DNA of 64,000 bases, from positions 1 through 64,000 of the forward strand of contig JAFRDE010000036.1 in assembly GCA_017403985.1 (NCBI GenBank). The letters run 5' to 3'. Of the stretch, positions 61,728-64,000 are shown piece after piece; position 1 is the first letter of the stretch; every line of letters starts with the position of its first letter. Under the pieces are notes generated by a model. The model was not told the DNA's origin and did no database searches. It saw nothing but the letters and a program-made list of their open reading frames with translations. Source of the DNA: Ruminococcus sp. Its GTDB lineage: Bacteria; Bacillota; Clostridia; Oscillospirales; Acutalibacteraceae. The translations under genes were made by a program, and so were the position numbers.

Positions 61728-63014
61728 TCAGCTCGGCAGGGTACAAATGATTCTCAATTGATCATCGGGCGTTTTTTGTGCCTTGATGATACCGCCGTGC
61801 TTTTCGGTGATAGCTCTTGCTACCGAAAGCCCAATGCCGAAGCCCTTATTTTCATCCTTGGAACGGGATGTATCACCGCGATAGAATCGATCGAACAAGC
61901 GCGTCAGCGCTTCATCGCTCAGGGGTTCCTTCATGACGTTTTCCGTTTTCAGAACGATATTCTTACTCGATTTACTCAGTGACACATGAATGTCGGTATC
62001 TTCAGGCGCGTACTTGACGGCATTTTCGCAAAGAATACTGACAAGCCTTTTGATTGCTGCTTCATCGCCGCAATATGTCAGATTATTCTCTGCGTTGACA
62101 ATCATGTTCTTCCCATTGAATTCCGCCATACTGACAAATGGCTCCGCAACAGCATTTACGGCATTTGACAGATTGAATTCGTTTCGTTCAAAAGCGGAAT
62201 CCGTTTCATCCATGCGTGACAAATACACCAGCTCATTCACCAGCTTACGCATATCGGCAACCTGCTTTTGCGTCCCCTGCACCCACTCGTTCGCTCCGAT
62301 ATCCATTGATAACACATCCATGTTGGCGGAAATGACAGTGAGCGGCGTTTTCAGCTCATGCCCTGCGTCGGTAATGAATTGCTTTTGCCGTTCAATATTA
62401 TCCATCATCGGGCGTATCGCTTTCTTGCTGAGGAGCGATACCAACAGCCATGATAATAAGATTCCGACAACGCAAGCACCTATTGAAATGATCAGAAGCG
62501 AAAACACTTTTTCTCTTTGTGATTCAAAATTAAGAAAGACAGCTGCCTTAGAACCGTCTGATTTTTCAGTCACCTGATACAGATAGTTCTTGGTATGACC
62601 TGACAAGGTATCGGACGACAATACGTCATTTGCAATCGTTAAAAGCTCATCGTCGGTGTATTCGGTCTCCTTGGAGTCTGCGCCGAGGAACAGCTCGCCG
62701 TCGGCGCTTTGTATCGCAATAAAGTATCTTGATTCCTCGACCTTTGTATTCATATGATGATTATTGCCTTTTTGCCGTGTTTGCGGAACGCTGTCATCGG
62801 AAGCCGTTTTCCTGTGATGATTTTCACCGTTCTGGCTATTGGTTTTGCCGTACGCTGCATTATAATTTTCGACTATATAATTCATCGTTTCTTTCAACTC
62901 GGCAGAAGTATTGACATAATGGACAGCATTGATGACGCCGGCAACAAGAAGCATTGCCAGCGTCAGCGCCAATAAAGCGATTTTGATAAAGCGCTGTCGG
63001 ATTTGTTTCATCAT
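61728..63014 (-). CDS. Two-component sensor histidine kinase
   Basis: A 428-residue membrane kinase. TM helices about 11-33 and 171-195 flank an extracytoplasmic domain containing a His-rich NHHMNTKVEE stretch. HisKA with phospho-acceptor in DAGHELKTPLTV (His about 218), N box CENAVKYAPED, G2 GFGIGLSVARA. Its start overlaps the response-regulator stop by ATGA. Signal unknown; the histidine-rich loop could bind metal, which is speculation. Confidence 0.93.
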   Translation of the reverse strand: MMKQIRQRFIKIALLALTLAMLLVAGVINAVHYVNTSAELKETMNYIVENYNAAYGKTNSQNGENHHRKTASDDSVPQTRQKGNNHHMNTKVEESRYFIAIQSADGELFLGADSKETEYTDDELLTIANDVLSSDTLSGHTKNYLYQVTEKSDGSKAAVFLNFESQREKVFSLLIISIGACVVGILLSWLLVSLLSKKAIRPMMDNIERQKQFITDAGHELKTPLTVISANMDVLSMDIGANEWVQGTQKQVADMRKLVNELVYLSRMDETDSAFERNEFNLSNAVNAVAEPFVSMAEFNGKNMIVNAENNLTYCGDEAAIKRLVSILCENAVKYAPEDTDIHVSLSKSSKNIVLKTENVMKEPLSDEALTRLFDRFYRGDTSRSKDENKGFGIGLSVARAITEKHGGIIKAQKTPDDQLRIICTLPS

Positions 63015-63685
63015 AGTGTACTCTCCAGACTGTATCCGACGCCGCGGATCGCTTTGATCTTCAAGTGTGCGCCGATCTCGGTCAGCTTTTTGCGTAAGGT
63101 TGAAATATTCACCCAGACGACGTTGACTTCTGCGTCGCTGTCCCAGCCCCAGATGCGCTCCATGATCTGATCGATACTGAGTACTGCTCCCGGATGCTCA
63201 ACAAGCATTTCTATCAGCTGGAACGCCTTGTTGTTCAAACTGACACTTTTCTTCCCGCAGGTGATCGTCATAGCAGATTTGTCAAGCTCAATGTCAGCGT
63301 ACTTGATGACGTCATGCTGATAATCCACCTTGCGCCGCAGCATGGCGCGAATACGCGCGAGCAGTTCGGAGGCGGCAAAGGGCTTCGGCAGATAATCGTC
63401 CGCTCCGGTATCAAGCCCTTCCACTCTGTCCTCTATCGCGTCGCGGGCAGTGAGCATCAGCACGGGAGTCGAGATACCCTTACCGCGCATCCAGGCGAGC
63501 ACTTCGATGCCTGTCTTCTTCGGCATCATCCAGTCAAGGATCACACCGTCATAGTCGGCTTGCTCGATATAGTCGAGCGCGTCCTGCCCATTATATACCG
63601 CGTCGACGGAATAGCCGGATCGTTCCAAAAGTGTTTGGACAGCTTTGGAAATGTCACGGTCATCTTCGGCGAATAACAAGCGCAT
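63011..63685 (-). CDS. OmpR-family response regulator
   Basis: A 224-residue regulator: receiver domain with acidic pocket EDD (7-9), phospho-acceptor Asp51 (VILDWMMPKK) and Lys near 101, then a winged-helix DNA-binding domain (about 125-224; IWGWDSDAEVNVVWVNISTL). ATG 63685 has GGAGGTGAC upstream. Partner of the downstream kinase. Confidence 0.95.
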   Translation of the reverse strand: MRLLFAEDDRDISKAVQTLLERSGYSVDAVYNGQDALDYIEQADYDGVILDWMMPKKTGIEVLAWMRGKGISTPVLMLTARDAIEDRVEGLDTGADDYLPKPFAASELLARIRAMLRRKVDYQHDVIKYADIELDKSAMTITCGKKSVSLNNKAFQLIEMLVEHPGAVLSIDQIMERIWGWDSDAEVNVVWVNISTLRKKLTEIGAHLKIKAIRGVGYSLESTL

Positions 63686-63706
63686 AAAGGTCACCTCCAA
63701 TATATG

Positions 63707-64000
63707 TTAAGTATAGCAGAACAAAGTCACAACTGCAACAATCAAAAACAGAATATACACGCATAGCTGTACCCACGGCATCGCCTTGCCGAGCTGTTTG
63801 TTGATCTTGCCGCTGAGCGCTCCCGATAAGCCGAAAACAACCAGCATGGGCGTCAGGGAGCTTGCCAAAGCGAATGCCGCGCCGAGCAGTACAGCCGCAG
63901 GCAGCGATAACAGCATCGCATATCCCGCGACCATCGTCAGCGGAACACAGGGATAAGCGCCGTAGGCGAGCCCGACAGAGAAGGACGGGATCAGGCGGGC
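63707..64000 (-). CDS. DsbD/TauE-like membrane protein, C-terminal part
   Basis: Partial (5' end beyond the window), 97 residues with three hydrophobic helices. GLAYGAYPCVPLTMVAGYAM has the Pro-Cys-x-Pro turn seen in DsbD/CcdA and TauE/SafE (UreH-like) families, which move electrons or small anions across the membrane. It ends 21 bases before the response regulator, so it is likely the first known gene of that operon. Confidence 0.6.
   Translation of the reverse strand, partial: ARLIPSFSVGLAYGAYPCVPLTMVAGYAMLLSLPAAVLLGAAFALASSLTPMLVVFGLSGALSGKINKQLGKAMPWVQLCVYILFLIVAVVTLFCYT

Noticed and set aside
1..64000. Prophage
   Set aside because: Serine recombinases and a DUF927 ATPase can be phage-associated, but there are no capsid, portal, terminase, tail or lysis genes; relaxases and MobC fit mobilizable elements.

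Overview
The window reads as a chromosome segment of an anaerobic Firmicute of class Clostridia, most like the Ruminococcus/Oscillospiraceae group. I infer this from gene content and order, not from any database match. The markers are a gdpP-rplI-dnaB block, an RNase J gene, an ireB gene, a T-box-controlled pheST operon, [FeFe]-hydrogenase maturation genes (hydG, hydF and a TM1266-type regulator), 4Fe-4S uracil-DNA glycosylase, PduL, and a 1632-residue secreted protein ending in a type I dockerin. Most promoters I could read are sigma-A-like with a 17-base spacer, and strong AGGAGG-type ribosome sites are common.

Layout. 1-2.8 kb: right end of a mobilizable element (relaxase, small ORF, large serine recombinase), then tRNA-Leu(TAG) and a truncated second tRNA-Leu. 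3.1-12.8 kb: MutS-like ATPase, DUF1846 protein, C39-like secreted protein, ABC exporter, XRE/AbrB regulator, membrane protein and uvrA. 13-23 kb: a long leftward housekeeping block, rnj-gdpP-rplI-dnaB-tilS-hpt-ftsH. 23-28 kb: rnhA, nrdR and the hydrogenase maturation cluster. 28-36 kb: acyltransferase, SdpI-like protein, HprK-like ATPase, RAYT transposase, DegV, GH31 glucosidase, PduL, UDG. 36-45 kb: ireB, pheT-pheS with T-box, NAD(P)HX dehydratase, lipoprotein and an InlB-repeat surface protein. 45-53 kb: a second integrative mobilizable element, leftward (DUF6809-like protein, DUF927 ATPase, MobC, relaxase with a second gene inside it, small ORF, serine recombinase). 53-61.7 kb: the dockerin protein and dinB, surrounded by decayed pieces (two recombinase tails, an IS3 tail, a dockerin tail, 5S rRNA and tRNA fragments). 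61.7-64 kb: a two-component system and the end of a DsbD/TauE-like membrane protein.

The most striking theme is small palindromic repeats. At least four families fill the gaps between genes: REP-like GTAGGGACGA palindromes, a GTCATTGCGAGG...CTCGCAATGAC element of about 155 bp, a GGCTCCCTTTTCTAAGGGAG element, and elements made of a short GC palindrome flanked by long inverted, internally repetitive arms. Copies also lie in frame inside coding genes (two in the RAYT transposase, one in the DUF927 ATPase, and a related palindrome in the relaxase) and inside the pheST T-box leader. The second notable point is a complete gene in another frame inside the 3' half of the relaxase gene.
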